Shown here: positions 47,563-56,183 of the stretch, piece after piece | Position numbering within the stretch: position 1 is the first letter of the stretch | Layout: each line of letters starts with the position of its first letter | From: Thermoanaerobaculia bacterium | GTDB taxonomy: Bacteria > Acidobacteriota > Thermoanaerobaculia > Multivoradales > J023 | NCBI GenBank assembly: GCA_030431255.1 | Contig: JAUIJL010000025.1 | Coordinates: 62,001-126,000 of the forward strand | Direction: 5' to 3' | DNA length: 64,000 bases | Position numbers and translations under genes: made by a program | The notes under the pieces: model-generated | The model's input: the letters and a program-made list of their open reading frames with translations, nothing else | Databases searched by the model: none | Told to the model about the DNA's origin: nothing

Positions 47563-50386
47563 CGGGCAGATCGAGGCCGATGTCGAAAAGGCTTCGGTAG
47601 AAGACGGTCATCCACTGCTCGGCCACCGCGTCGTCCACCGGCCACAGGCTCGACAACAAGCGCTTGGCTCCGGCCACCCGGAATGCCCGGCGCAGGCCCA
47701 AGACTCCCTCGCCGGGCACCGCTCGACCCAGGGCCGTGTCACAGGCGGAGAGCACCACCAGCTGCGCGCGGGAAAGGTCGAGGGCAGCGATTTCCTCGGC
47801 GGTCAGGATGCCGTCGTCTTCGGCGGACGCGGCTCGATGCCGACGGTTGGCACCCGCCATGACCAGCCCGGACCGCAAAAACGGCTCGGTGTCCCCACTC
47901 ACCTCGGGCAAACATTCCTGGCCGAGCAAGAACCCGTGGGTCGCCAAATGCAAATATCGACTCTCGGGCGCCGACGCTCGAAACGCTGCTTCACCGGCAT
48001 CGGAGCCGGACAGCTCGGTGACCCGTAGCCCGCCCCCCTCAAAGCTGCGGGCCAGCTCCGCAACCCGTCGCGCTTCCGAAGCCGAGCCGTCCAGGGCGGC
48101 GAAGCGACGATCCCTGAGCGCTGAGCACGCACCCGTCGACGCGGTGGGATTCGCCTCGAAGCGAGCGCTCGACACTTCCGCCGCATCCTCCCCCAATCCA
48201 GCCGGCGCGTCGAAGTCCACGCCACCGACCGTCAACAAGGCGTTGGGCCCCTGGACGGGAGCACTTTCGATCGACACTATTTCCCGTTCCGTGGTCACGA
48301 TGTGGGTGGCCGGTCCGTGCTCCACCCAATAGCTGCCGTCTTCCATCACCAGGGCGTTCCACTGCACCCGATGAAGCTCGGAATCCGGCACGATCACCAC
48401 CCTGGCGGGCTCCCCGAGCTCGGCGGCGACGGGATCCCAAATCGCGGATCGCAGCCGTCGGGCGGCTTGTTGGTATCGGCTTTCGGAATGGCGGGCGATC
48501 CAGGTGAGATATGTCTCGACGCGCCGGTCGATCAAGTCGGCCGGCCCCAGTGGCACGGCCGCCACACCCATCGTGTCCACGGCGCCGGCCGGTCGCACAA
48601 AGGCCATATACGAAGGCACGCCAGGGCGGTCGGGCTCGCTCGACGATAGGTGGTGATAGCGCACGAAGGCGACCAAAGCGTCGCCCTTGGGAATCTTTCG
48701 CAACACTTCCTCCAGACCCGTGCGCCGCCGTTCCAAACCGCGACGGAAGACCCGGCTCGACTCCGCCAAGGCGCTTTCCGCCGCGTCTCGCCGATTCATC
48801 GCTTCCGCCAGGTGGCGGGGATTGCCCAGACGATCCACCACTTGCACGTAGAGCGTGGCCAGCCTGCGGCGCGCTTCGACGAGCTCGCGGATCTGTTCCT
48901 GGATCAAGGGATGGCTCTCTTTCGACATCTGCCGACGGGACAACACCTCTTCGAGCACCAAGGCCCGCGATCGGATCACGCCGTCCCAGGCTCGACGGGC
49001 GTTGCCGCCACCCTCGGACGTCAGGGTGAGGACCGTATCGAGACCCCGCGATCGATCCAAGCTGACGTAAATCGCCTGCTTCTCCGCCAGCACGTCGACG
49101 CTGGTCACCAGGGCCGTTCGGGCCCGGCTCTCCGCCTGCAAAGCCAAGTCGAAAGCCTCCTGATCGTGCCCCGCCTCAAAGAGCAATCGGGCGGTTTCCG
49201 CCAGGTTCCGAGCGACCTCGGGGTGCTCCCGAAACGGCCCCTGATCATGCACGGCAATCGCTTTTTGATAGTGGTCGAGGGCGTCCGTCGGTCGCCCGGA
49301 GCGACGGTAGAGATCCCCCAATCGTCGGTGCACCACCGCCGTTCGGTAGGCGTTCGGTCCGAGGCTCGCCTGCAGATTGTCGAGGGCGGTCAATAGCTGT
49401 AGCTCGGCTTCCTCGGTCTGCCCGGACTCCGTCAAGACCCGACCCAACGACGCCCGGGCCAATCCCAAATAGAAGTGGTCTTGCCCCAAAAGCTCCGTCC
49501 ACAGGGCCACGACTCGGCGCAGGGATCGAATGGCCTCCTCATCCCGCCCGAGACGGCTCAGCAAAAAAGATCGGTTGTAGAGGTTACGGCCCAAGGCTCG
49601 ATGCTCCGGTCCGAAGAGCTGCTCATACAGTCGACCGGCCTGTTGAAACAAGGCCTCGCTGCGCCCATGGTCGCCGGTGACGACCGTCAACATGGCCAAG
49701 CTGCTCAGCACCTCTGCCACCAAGGCACGCTCGGTCGTATAGCCCTCGGCGGCCAAGATCTGCTCGAAGCTTCCCAGCTCTGCTTCCAACACGCGAAGAG
49801 CTTCTTCGTAGGCCTCTTTCGCCCGTCCCAGATCTCCGGCCTCAAACAGTAGGATCGCCGAGTAGTTGCGGGTTCGAGCCGCGGCGATCCGATCGCCTTC
49901 GCGCTCTTGCAGCTCATAGATCCGCTGATAAAGCTGCTCCGTTTCCGGCGCGTCCCGCCAGGAATGACTCAGACAAGCCAGCTCCAAAAGCACCTTGGCC
50001 AGGGCGGGATGGTACGGCCCCAACGCTTTCTCTTGCAGGGCGATCAGCTCCAGGAGGCGAGCTCGATCCGTCGGCTCGACATCTCGCCCCGCGCTGTGCA
50101 GGGCGTGGGCCAAGACCTCGACCACGGCACCCGCCAAAACCAAATCTTGCCCCGCCAGCTCCGCCGCCCGATGGAAAACCGGTCGCATCAAGGCCTCGGC
50201 TTCGTCGTATTTGCCTTCCGCCACCAGCCCCTTGGAACGTTCCAGCGCCTCGAGCACCAGCTCTCGACCCAGAGCCGCGTCCGCCGGCTCCGGCTCGGAA
50301 GGCTCAGCCGACACCGGACCGGCGATCGCGACGCCGAGACAAAACCACAGACAGACCGCGAGCATCTGCCATGGGCAACGGCTCAT
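47456..50386 (-). CDS. Exported TPR-CHAT (caspase-like) protein (CHAT operon 2)
   Basis: Start set at 50386, whose ATGA overlaps the stop of the preceding gene and which begins a signal peptide (MLAVCLWFCLGVAIAGPVSA); the open frame to 50500 has no initiation context. The 976-residue protein has about ten TPRs (residues 40-480), a helical linker (LEEVLSRRQMSKESHPLIQE), then the CHAT domain with catalytic His in RYLHLATHGFLLG and Cys in LVVLSACDTALGRAVPGEG, and GAKRLLSSLWPVDDAVAEQW. It is a likely periplasmic protease. The architecture mirrors the protein at 15684 but the sequences differ widely. A damaged copy of its 3' end lies at 35887-36142. Confidence 0.88.
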   Translation of the reverse strand: MSRCPWQMLAVCLWFCLGVAIAGPVSAEPSEPEPADAALGRELVLEALERSKGLVAEGKYDEAEALMRPVFHRAAELAGQDLVLAGAVVEVLAHALHSAGRDVEPTDRARLLELIALQEKALGPYHPALAKVLLELACLSHSWRDAPETEQLYQRIYELQEREGDRIAAARTRNYSAILLFEAGDLGRAKEAYEEALRVLEAELGSFEQILAAEGYTTERALVAEVLSSLAMLTVVTGDHGRSEALFQQAGRLYEQLFGPEHRALGRNLYNRSFLLSRLGRDEEAIRSLRRVVALWTELLGQDHFYLGLARASLGRVLTESGQTEEAELQLLTALDNLQASLGPNAYRTAVVHRRLGDLYRRSGRPTDALDHYQKAIAVHDQGPFREHPEVARNLAETARLLFEAGHDQEAFDLALQAESRARTALVTSVDVLAEKQAIYVSLDRSRGLDTVLTLTSEGGGNARRAWDGVIRSRALVLEEVLSRRQMSKESHPLIQEQIRELVEARRRLATLYVQVVDRLGNPRHLAEAMNRRDAAESALAESSRVFRRGLERRRTGLEEVLRKIPKGDALVAFVRYHHLSSSEPDRPGVPSYMAFVRPAGAVDTMGVAAVPLGPADLIDRRVETYLTWIARHSESRYQQAARRLRSAIWDPVAAELGEPARVVIVPDSELHRVQWNALVMEDGSYWVEHGPATHIVTTEREIVSIESAPVQGPNALLTVGGVDFDAPAGLGEDAAEVSSARFEANPTASTGACSALRDRRFAALDGSASEARRVAELARSFEGGGLRVTELSGSDAGEAAFRASAPESRYLHLATHGFLLGQECLPEVSGDTEPFLRSGLVMAGANRRHRAASAEDDGILTAEEIAALDLSRAQLVVLSACDTALGRAVPGEGVLGLRRAFRVAGAKRLLSSLWPVDDAVAEQWMTVFYRSLFDIGLDLPDASRRASREVLLDRRRKGLETHPYFWAPFISEGLM

Positions 50387-51153
50387 TCCGCGGGCTCCGG
50401 CACCCGGAATTCCAGGATCAGCAGCGGCTCCGAGCCGGCCGCCGAATGCCCCAGGGTCAATCCGTATGAACCGGGAAGCAACACATCCTGGTCGAGCCAC
50501 ACGGGCAGGCCGTCACTTCGCTCCAAGGAAGCCTTCCACGCTTGTGGAGCGATGGTTTGATCGACCACCGTCAGCCCTTCGCCGGCGCCGAGCCGCTTCA
50601 GCCGAATCCGAGCTCCCGATTGTAGGGCGACCCGCACCTCGCCGGGCACGTCCACCATCAAGACGGTCGGACCAGAGCTCGACGGGCTGACGATCGCCTC
50701 CGGCTCGTCGGCGCCTCGCGCCCCTTGCCGCCCCGGGCTCAACCACTCGAGCGCCGCCACGCCGCCCGACTCCGGCGACTGGTCGGGATCGCCGCTCCAC
50801 AGCCAAGAAAGGGGCAGGATCAAGATGCCGAGCAAGAAGCCCGCGGCCAGGGCGCGCCCATGCCGAAAACCCGAGCTCTTACCCCTCATCCCGAAGAATT
50901 CAGGGGTCGGCTCAAAGGAATCCTCGTAGAGTCTTTCGATTGGACCGTCCAAAGTTTCGAATCGCCTCGGCAGGTCGTCCGCCACCCGATCGATGGTCGC
51001 CGCCAACACATCCAGGCCCGAAGCTTCCTCGGCGTCGCCCTCTCCTCGGTCCGCCCTTGGATCCAGGGGCGGCTCCGGGGGTGGATCGGGCTCACAAAGC
51101 TCGTTGCTTTGGTCCATTTGGGCTTTCTCTGGAGCTTCTGAGGAGCTCTTCAT
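50383..51153 (-). CDS. Membrane anti-sigma factor candidate (CHAT operon 2)
   Basis: A 256-residue protein with an acidic, Pro-rich cytoplasmic part of about 125 residues (LDVLAATIDRVADDLPRRFE), one transmembrane helix (ALAAGFLLGILILPLSWLW), and a periplasmic domain of about 110 residues with beta-strand pattern (TVLMVDVPGEVRVALQSGAR) ending in EPLLILEFRVPEPAE. There is no zinc-finger motif. Topology, size and position between a sigma factor and a TPR-CHAT gene match the protein at 14689. Start and stop overlap both neighbours by four bases. Confidence 0.65.
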   Translation of the reverse strand: MKSSSEAPEKAQMDQSNELCEPDPPPEPPLDPRADRGEGDAEEASGLDVLAATIDRVADDLPRRFETLDGPIERLYEDSFEPTPEFFGMRGKSSGFRHGRALAAGFLLGILILPLSWLWSGDPDQSPESGGVAALEWLSPGRQGARGADEPEAIVSPSSSGPTVLMVDVPGEVRVALQSGARIRLKRLGAGEGLTVVDQTIAPQAWKASLERSDGLPVWLDQDVLLPGSYGLTLGHSAAGSEPLLILEFRVPEPAE

Positions 51154-51818
51154 GACACCCTCCTTTTGTCGGCGGCCCGCTGACGCTGCCCCCGGCTTTC
51201 CGATCCATCCTCTGCCTCAGCGACCTCCGACTCGGCGGCCTCCGACCCAGCGGCCAGTTGTTGAGCGGCGATTTTCAGCTGAGCGCGGGCATCGCGGGCG
51301 ATCGACCTCACCGACGCCTCGGCGATGCCAAGAATATCCGCGGTTTCCCGCCCGGAAAACCCACCGAGCTCATAGAGCCCCACCACCTCGCGCTGGCGAG
51401 GGGTCAAGGCGTCGAGCAGCTTGACCAACGTCATCCGCGCGTCCACCGCTCCGTGAGGTCGGTCATCCTCCGACTCGGCCTGATCTCGAAATCGATCGAA
51501 GAACGACTGACGACGCCCCCTGCCCCGCCGCAAATTCAACACTCGCCCCCGGATACCCGAAGCCACCCAAGCGAGAAACGAGCCCTTGTCGGGATCGAAA
51601 TCCTTCAGGTGACGCCAAGCGGCCAACAACGCTTCCTGCACCAGATCAGGTGCGTCGTCGGGTGGGGCGCCGAAGGCCAGAGCCAAACGAATCAATCGCG
51701 GCTCCGACTCGAATAGGAGTCTTTCCAAGGCGCGGCGATCGCCGTCGCGGGCCGCGACGGCCAACGCATCCAACGAGCGGGCGTCGGTCGGCGGACCCGA
51801 AGAAGTGGAGTGAGGCAT
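51150..51818 (-). CDS. ECF-type sigma factor (CHAT operon 2)
   Basis: A 222-residue factor. Region 2: LLFESEPRLIRLALAFGAPP, DDAPDLVQEALLAAWRHLKD, FLAWVASGIRGRVLNLRRGR. Region 4: LDALTPRQREVVGLYELGGF, SGRETADILGIAEASVRSIA. A C-terminal Ala/Glu-rich tail of about 40 residues is additional. CAGGAG lies before the ATG. It heads the second sigma/anti-sigma/CHAT operon. Confidence 0.9.
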   Translation of the reverse strand: MPHSTSSGPPTDARSLDALAVAARDGDRRALERLLFESEPRLIRLALAFGAPPDDAPDLVQEALLAAWRHLKDFDPDKGSFLAWVASGIRGRVLNLRRGRGRRQSFFDRFRDQAESEDDRPHGAVDARMTLVKLLDALTPRQREVVGLYELGGFSGRETADILGIAEASVRSIARDARAQLKIAAQQLAAGSEAAESEVAEAEDGSESRGQRQRAADKRRVS

Positions 51819-52338
51819 CGTGATCTCCTGAAACTAAAAAAATGGAAACCGAGCGGATTTCGGCGAGGTAAAACGTCTGCAATCTAACGTCCAGACCTTG
51901 TGACAAAGTCGGTGCCAGTGATGGAAAGCCCGATTCTGGACGCGAGCTACACCCGAGAGAGGACGAAAGCACCCGAGCCCCGGATTCCGCAGCCCACGGG
52001 CACGCGCGTCGGCTCGATATGCTCGACCCTATAGACCACCTGCGAACGCCCAGAGCTCCCGAAACGCCGGCCCATCGGGCAGAAGACGTCACGAAGAAAA
52101 CTTCTCCCGGCCTCCGCACGTTTTCTGTCGCTGCGGTGTATACCCAAGTGAGAGGCGATGATTCGAAGCTTCGCAGGCGGGAATCCGGAACCCGAGCTCG
52201 CAGCAAAGACATTGCCGCTTAAACCTTAAATTGCGAATTCTCTCGACTCGTGATGTAACGAGCATGGGACAACTGCGCCCGGTCAAAGAAATCGCAACAT
52301 GTACATCAACATGCAGAAACTTTATTAAGGAATGCACT
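51819..52338. other. Intergenic region with divergent promoters
   Basis: 520 bp between the sigma factor (minus) and the secreted protein (plus). No gene recognised. GACGTT occurs twice about 15 bp apart near 51870-51890 on the minus strand, perhaps part of the sigma operon promoter. An AT-richer stretch at 52220-52335 should carry the plus-strand promoter; CATGT and ACATG flank 52300 as a weak dyad. Confidence 0.4.
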
Positions 52339-53196
52339 ATGACACCTTCTCTACCCATTCGGCGCCGCGCTATCCGTTCCCTCGCCTTTTTCAGTTGTTT
52401 GGCAGCCGTCGGTTTTGCCGCCCTGCCGACCCTGGCGAGCGACCTCGACGCCCAGATCCTCGACGCCCAGGCTCTCGACTCCAAAGCCGAGGCGCAGCCC
52501 GGCTGCTGCTTGACCGAAGCCGGTCACACCCTCGGTTTCGAGGCGTCGGAGCCCGGTCCGTTCCTGGACCTCAGCGGTGACACCGCTTTCCATTCCCTTT
52601 CGGACCTGCGTGCCGAGGGTGCCCATTGGGTGACCGTCGTCAACCCCTATGCCGATCGCTCGGTCACCGTCCAAGTGCGCGCCGTGACCGGCCAAGTGAA
52701 AGCCCGGTCGATTGCCGTGGAGCTGGCTCCCAGCGACTCCGCGTCCTTCGACCTCCAACCCGGCGCGGTTCAGCTGATGGCCACGTCAGAGAACGTTTTC
52801 CGGATCCAGGTGGAAGATTTGGACTATGGATCGATTCTCAACCCCGAGGTCAAAGCCGCGCGCCTCGGCCGCAAACCTCGCACCAGCCTGACCTCGGGTA
52901 CCGCCAAATCCACCGCCGTCTACTGCCAGGGCGATTGGACCCTCACCTGCAACTCGACCGGCTGCGCCGAGCTCGGCCCCTTCACCCACGAAGGTCGGGT
53001 GGAACGTTTCACCGTTTGGATCGACAACTTCCCCTACACCAGCTACAACGTGTACTGGAATCTCAACACGCCCACCGGCAACTACACCACCTCCAACCCC
53101 CAGGGCATGACCGCCACCTGGACTCCGGGTATCGGAGTGTGCCCCGTTTCGGTCACCAACTCCGCGGGTCACACCTACACCGTCACGACCCCGTAA
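52339..53196 (+). CDS. Secreted protein of unknown function
   Basis: Start at 52339 (AAGGA upstream); the frame upstream lacks initiation context. The 285-residue product has a signal peptide (LAFFSCLAAVGFAALPTLAS), a CC pair (PGCCLTEAGHTLGF), a beta domain (WVTVVNPYADRSVTVQVRAV) and a C-terminal beta domain with three Cys (CQGDWTLTCNSTGCAELGPF) and VCPVSVTNSAGHTYTVTTP. No family recognised. A terminator follows. Confidence 0.78.
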   Translation: MTPSLPIRRRAIRSLAFFSCLAAVGFAALPTLASDLDAQILDAQALDSKAEAQPGCCLTEAGHTLGFEASEPGPFLDLSGDTAFHSLSDLRAEGAHWVTVVNPYADRSVTVQVRAVTGQVKARSIAVELAPSDSASFDLQPGAVQLMATSENVFRIQVEDLDYGSILNPEVKAARLGRKPRTSLTSGTAKSTAVYCQGDWTLTCNSTGCAELGPFTHEGRVERFTVWIDNFPYTSYNVYWNLNTPTGNYTTSNPQGMTATWTPGIGVCPVSVTNSAGHTYTVTTP

Positions 53197-53237
53197 ACGA
53201 CCCCCGTCAGATCACGGCTCGACCCACGAGCACAGCT

Positions 53238-53265
53238 CGGCCGCCCCGATTCAGGGCGGCCGTTT
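53238..53265 (+). terminator. Intrinsic terminator after the secreted protein
   Basis: CGGCCGCCC (53238-53246) and GGGCGGCCG (53254-53262), followed by TTTCTG. Confidence 0.8.
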
Positions 53266-53295
53266 CTGCGTCTGACCGTTTTCCAATTAGCGAGC

Positions 53296-53595
53296 CTACC
53301 GTCGTGGTGCTTGGACGGCGATCTGGATCACCATGCCGATGATCGAGAAAATGAAGGAAAGAAGAACCAACAGGTCCATGTTGAGGTCGCCCGCTCCCGA
53401 AAAGTGGGCCACCAGCCAGGTGACGCCGAGCGCTAGGCCCAGCCCCACGACGATGCCCGTGATGTACAAGAGGTCCAAAAGCTCAAAAGTGACCACCAAG
53501 GCGTCGATCACGGTTTCTAGAACAGACCCAATCAATGGAAAGCTCCCAGCGATTCTCGATGGATTGCGTGCGCGCTCGGAAAGGTGATCGAGCAC
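53296..53595 (-). CDS. Small membrane protein
   Basis: A 99-residue protein with two or three hydrophobic segments (LLYITGIVVGLGLALGVTWL and LLVLLSFIFSIIGMVIQIAV) and a more polar N-terminus. The start is a GTG; a later start is possible. No family recognised. It is convergent with the secreted protein gene. Confidence 0.6.
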   Translation of the reverse strand: MLDHLSERARNPSRIAGSFPLIGSVLETVIDALVVTFELLDLLYITGIVVGLGLALGVTWLVAHFSGAGDLNMDLLVLLSFIFSIIGMVIQIAVQAPRR

Positions 53596-53777
53596 GGCGG
53601 GCTTTTCCTACTCTACGGATGAGTCGTCGCTCTATTCTGGCCCCGAAAGAGAAGGACGGCGAAGTTTTCGATGGAATTTCCGTGGGGCTTGCGTCCTTTT
53701 TCAGTCTCGGTCGTCTATGGGGTGAAGTGAGCGGAAAGAGCCGCTCGCTCGATCGCTAGCTCGAGAGGAGACATCCC

Positions 53778-54011
53778 ATGACCGACAAAAACCTCGATAC
53801 CTCCCGCGCCTTCGTGCTGCCCACGGCCAACGTCTACGAGCCTGGGACCCTAGCCCAATCCACGGATCCCGCCTCCGTCGCCGCGTCGACCGGCTGCTGT
53901 GAGCCGGCGACGGTGGCCGCGGGCTGCTGCGAGCCCACGGCTCAGCCTGTGGCGGAGGCCGGCTGCTGCGGATCGGCTCCGCAACCGGCCACGGCCGGGT
54001 CTTGTTGTTGA
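53778..54011 (+). CDS. Short CC-motif peptide, possible metal-binding or precursor peptide
   Basis: A 77-residue protein without signal peptide, with GAGAGGAG-like ribosome binding site GAGAGGAGAC before the ATG. The N-terminal 38 residues contain no Cys (LDTSRAFVLPTANVYEPGTL); the C-terminal half has eight Cys in four CC pairs at regular spacing: TGCCEPA, AGCCEPT, AGCCGSA, GSCC at the very end. This layout suits a thiol-rich metal chelator (metallothionein-like) or a ribosomally made precursor with leader and core. It is followed after 54 bp by a flavoprotein gene and then a SigZ-like sigma factor. Confidence 0.75.
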   Translation: MTDKNLDTSRAFVLPTANVYEPGTLAQSTDPASVAASTGCCEPATVAAGCCEPTAQPVAEAGCCGSAPQPATAGSCC

Positions 54012-54065
54012 GCGGTCACCACGCCGCGATTCCTGAACCCACTATTTTGCTTTTGGAGACTTGCC

Positions 54066-55343
54066 ATGTCTGAAATGAAAGACCTTCCGGTGGCGGTGAT
54101 CGGCAGCGGGCCGATCGGTTTGGCGGCGGCGGCGAATTTGGTCGACCGCGACCTCGAGCCCTTGATCTTTGAGGCCGGTCCCCGGATCGCCGCCGGCGTG
54201 CGGGATTGGGGCCACGTGAGGCTGTTCACGCCGTGGTCGTATCTCATGGATCCCGTGGGTCGTCGCTTGCTCGAAGCGAGCGGCGCATGGCGGACCCCCA
54301 ACGAGCAGGAGGTTCCCCTTGCCGACGAGCTGGTGGAGCAATTTCTCGAGCCCCTGGCCGGGCTCGAGAGCATCGCACCCCATGTGCGACTCCATCACCG
54401 GGTGACCGCCATCGCCCGCGACGGTCACGACCGCATGACCAACGGTCGGCGCGACGAATCGCCGTTCTTGATCGTGGCGCAAGCTCCCGACGGTCCCAAA
54501 CGCTACAGAGTCGCCCAGGTGATCGACGCCTCCGGCACCTGGACCAGCCCCAATCCCCTCGGTGCCGCCGGGTTGCCGGCCGACGGTGAGGAGGAGCATG
54601 GAGGCGCCATCCGCTACGGCATGCCCGACGTGCTCGGGCGCGAGCGAGCGCGTTACGCGGGCAAGCGCGTCCTGGTGGTGGGCTCGGGCCATTCCGCCAT
54701 CGGCACCGTGCTCAATCTGGTGGACTTGGCCACTCAGAAAACCGACCCGGACGAGCCGGAGACCCTCATCGCCTGGGCCGTGCGACGCAAGGATCCACGC
54801 AAGCTTTGGGGAGGCGGCGAGGCCGACGAGCTTTCCGAGCGCGGCCGGCTGGGCTCGCGGGTGGCCGCGGCAGTGGGCTCCGGCGCCGTGACCCTGCTGA
54901 CCGGATTGTCCATCGGCGCCCTGCGGCAGCGCGACGACGGCATCGAGGTGGTCGACATAAACGGCTCTCCTCAGCTCGTGGTCGATGAGATCATCGGCGC
55001 CACGGGCTCGAGACCGGATTTTTCCATGTTACGGGAGCTGCGCCTCGAGCTCGACACGGCCACGGAATCGGCCCGGAAAATCGGCCCTTTGATCGACCCC
55101 AACTTCCACAGCTGCGGCTCGGTGCCGCCCCACGGTGTGGACGAGCTCGCCCACCCGGAAAAAGGATTCTTCATCGTCGGCATGAAGAGCTACGGCCGCG
55201 CGCCGACCTTCTTGATGCGCACCGGTTTCGAGCAAGTCCGATCGATCGTCGCGGAGCTGGCGGGTGATGCCGATGCCGCCCGGAAGGTGGAGCTGGAGCT
55301 TCCCCAAACCGGTGTCTGCAATACGGACTTCGCCTTCGCTTGA
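54066..55343 (+). CDS. FAD/NAD(P)-dependent flavoprotein oxidoreductase
   Basis: A 425-residue protein with FAD-binding VAVIGSGPIGLAAAANLVDR, then a second dinucleotide fold GKRVLVVGSGHSAIGTVLNL and the ATGSRPDFS motif close to the end of the FAD domain. It resembles flavin monooxygenase-like proteins found in some arsenic operons, but the resemblance is by general pattern only. The C-terminus ends TGVCNTDFAFA with a single Cys. It is flanked by a CC-rich peptide gene and a sigma factor with Cys-rich tail, which hints at thiol or metal chemistry. Confidence 0.8.
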   Translation: MSEMKDLPVAVIGSGPIGLAAAANLVDRDLEPLIFEAGPRIAAGVRDWGHVRLFTPWSYLMDPVGRRLLEASGAWRTPNEQEVPLADELVEQFLEPLAGLESIAPHVRLHHRVTAIARDGHDRMTNGRRDESPFLIVAQAPDGPKRYRVAQVIDASGTWTSPNPLGAAGLPADGEEEHGGAIRYGMPDVLGRERARYAGKRVLVVGSGHSAIGTVLNLVDLATQKTDPDEPETLIAWAVRRKDPRKLWGGGEADELSERGRLGSRVAAAVGSGAVTLLTGLSIGALRQRDDGIEVVDINGSPQLVVDEIIGATGSRPDFSMLRELRLELDTATESARKIGPLIDPNFHSCGSVPPHGVDELAHPEKGFFIVGMKSYGRAPTFLMRTGFEQVRSIVAELAGDADAARKVELELPQTGVCNTDFAFA

Positions 55344-55377
55344 GCAGGTTGCGAATTCTTTCCCTAGAGCAAAGACT

Positions 55378-56070
55378 ATGACGACACGAAGGCTCCTAGA
55401 GACACAGCTTCAGAACCTCAACCCCATGAACCTCGCATCCACCGGATCCACTTTCAACAAACCCTCCATTTCCACCGAGCAAATTTGGCAGCTCCTGAGC
55501 TCCCGGCTGCGCGCTTTCCTGGTGTCCCGCTGCGGCGACGAGCAAGTGGCCGAGGACTTGCTGCAAGAGACCTTTATCCGCATCCATCAGCGGCTCGACA
55601 GCATCGACGATGCTCAGCGCATCACCCCATGGGTCTTTCAAATTGCCCGCAATTTGGTGATCGACCATTACCGGGCTCAGGCTCGGGCCGCGGCCGCCAT
55701 GGCCGAGGAGCTGCAAGCGTCCACCGACGATGCGTCGGAAAACCTGAACGAGCAAGTGATGGGCTGGCTGCCGGAAATGATCGCCGACCTGCCCGACACC
55801 TATCGCCAAGCCGTCGAGCTTTATGAGCTCCAGGACCTGCCCCAGCGGGAAATCGCCGACCGGCTCGGCATTTCGCTCTCCGGCGCCAAATCCCGGATTC
55901 AGCGCGGCCGCGCCCTCTTGAAGTCTCGGCTCTTCGAATGTTGCTCGTTCGAGCGCGACCGCCGAGGCAATCTCATCGGCTACTCCCGCAATCGCGCCGT
56001 CTCCTGCGATTGCGCGGACCGGGCACAGCCAGCGGACCCGGTTCCGAGCACCGGCGAAGACGGCTGCTGA
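55378..56070 (+). CDS. SigZ-like ECF sigma factor with Cys-rich C-terminus
   Basis: A 230-residue factor (an alternative ATG at 55426 would shorten it by 16). Region 2: LLSSRLRAFLVSRCGDEQVA EDLLQETFIRIHQRLDSI, WVFQIARNLVIDHYRAQ. Region 4: LPDTYRQAVELYELQDLPQR EIADRLGISLSGAKSRIQRG. The tail FECCSFERDRRGNLIGYSRN, VSCDCADRA, ending GC, has six Cys, as in the SigZ group, where the Cys tail is suspected to sense metal or redox state. It follows the flavoprotein by 34 bp. Confidence 0.85.
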   Translation: MTTRRLLETQLQNLNPMNLASTGSTFNKPSISTEQIWQLLSSRLRAFLVSRCGDEQVAEDLLQETFIRIHQRLDSIDDAQRITPWVFQIARNLVIDHYRAQARAAAAMAEELQASTDDASENLNEQVMGWLPEMIADLPDTYRQAVELYELQDLPQREIADRLGISLSGAKSRIQRGRALLKSRLFECCSFERDRRGNLIGYSRNRAVSCDCADRAQPADPVPSTGEDGC

Positions 56071-56183
56071 TCCGCCACTCGGCCTCTTTTCGGTCTTCTG
56101 AATCTCTGTAGACGGCATCTCGGCCCGGTGTTATATTTCCTACTATCACAATTTGCAGATAAGCAGATCCACAGGAGACAGCC

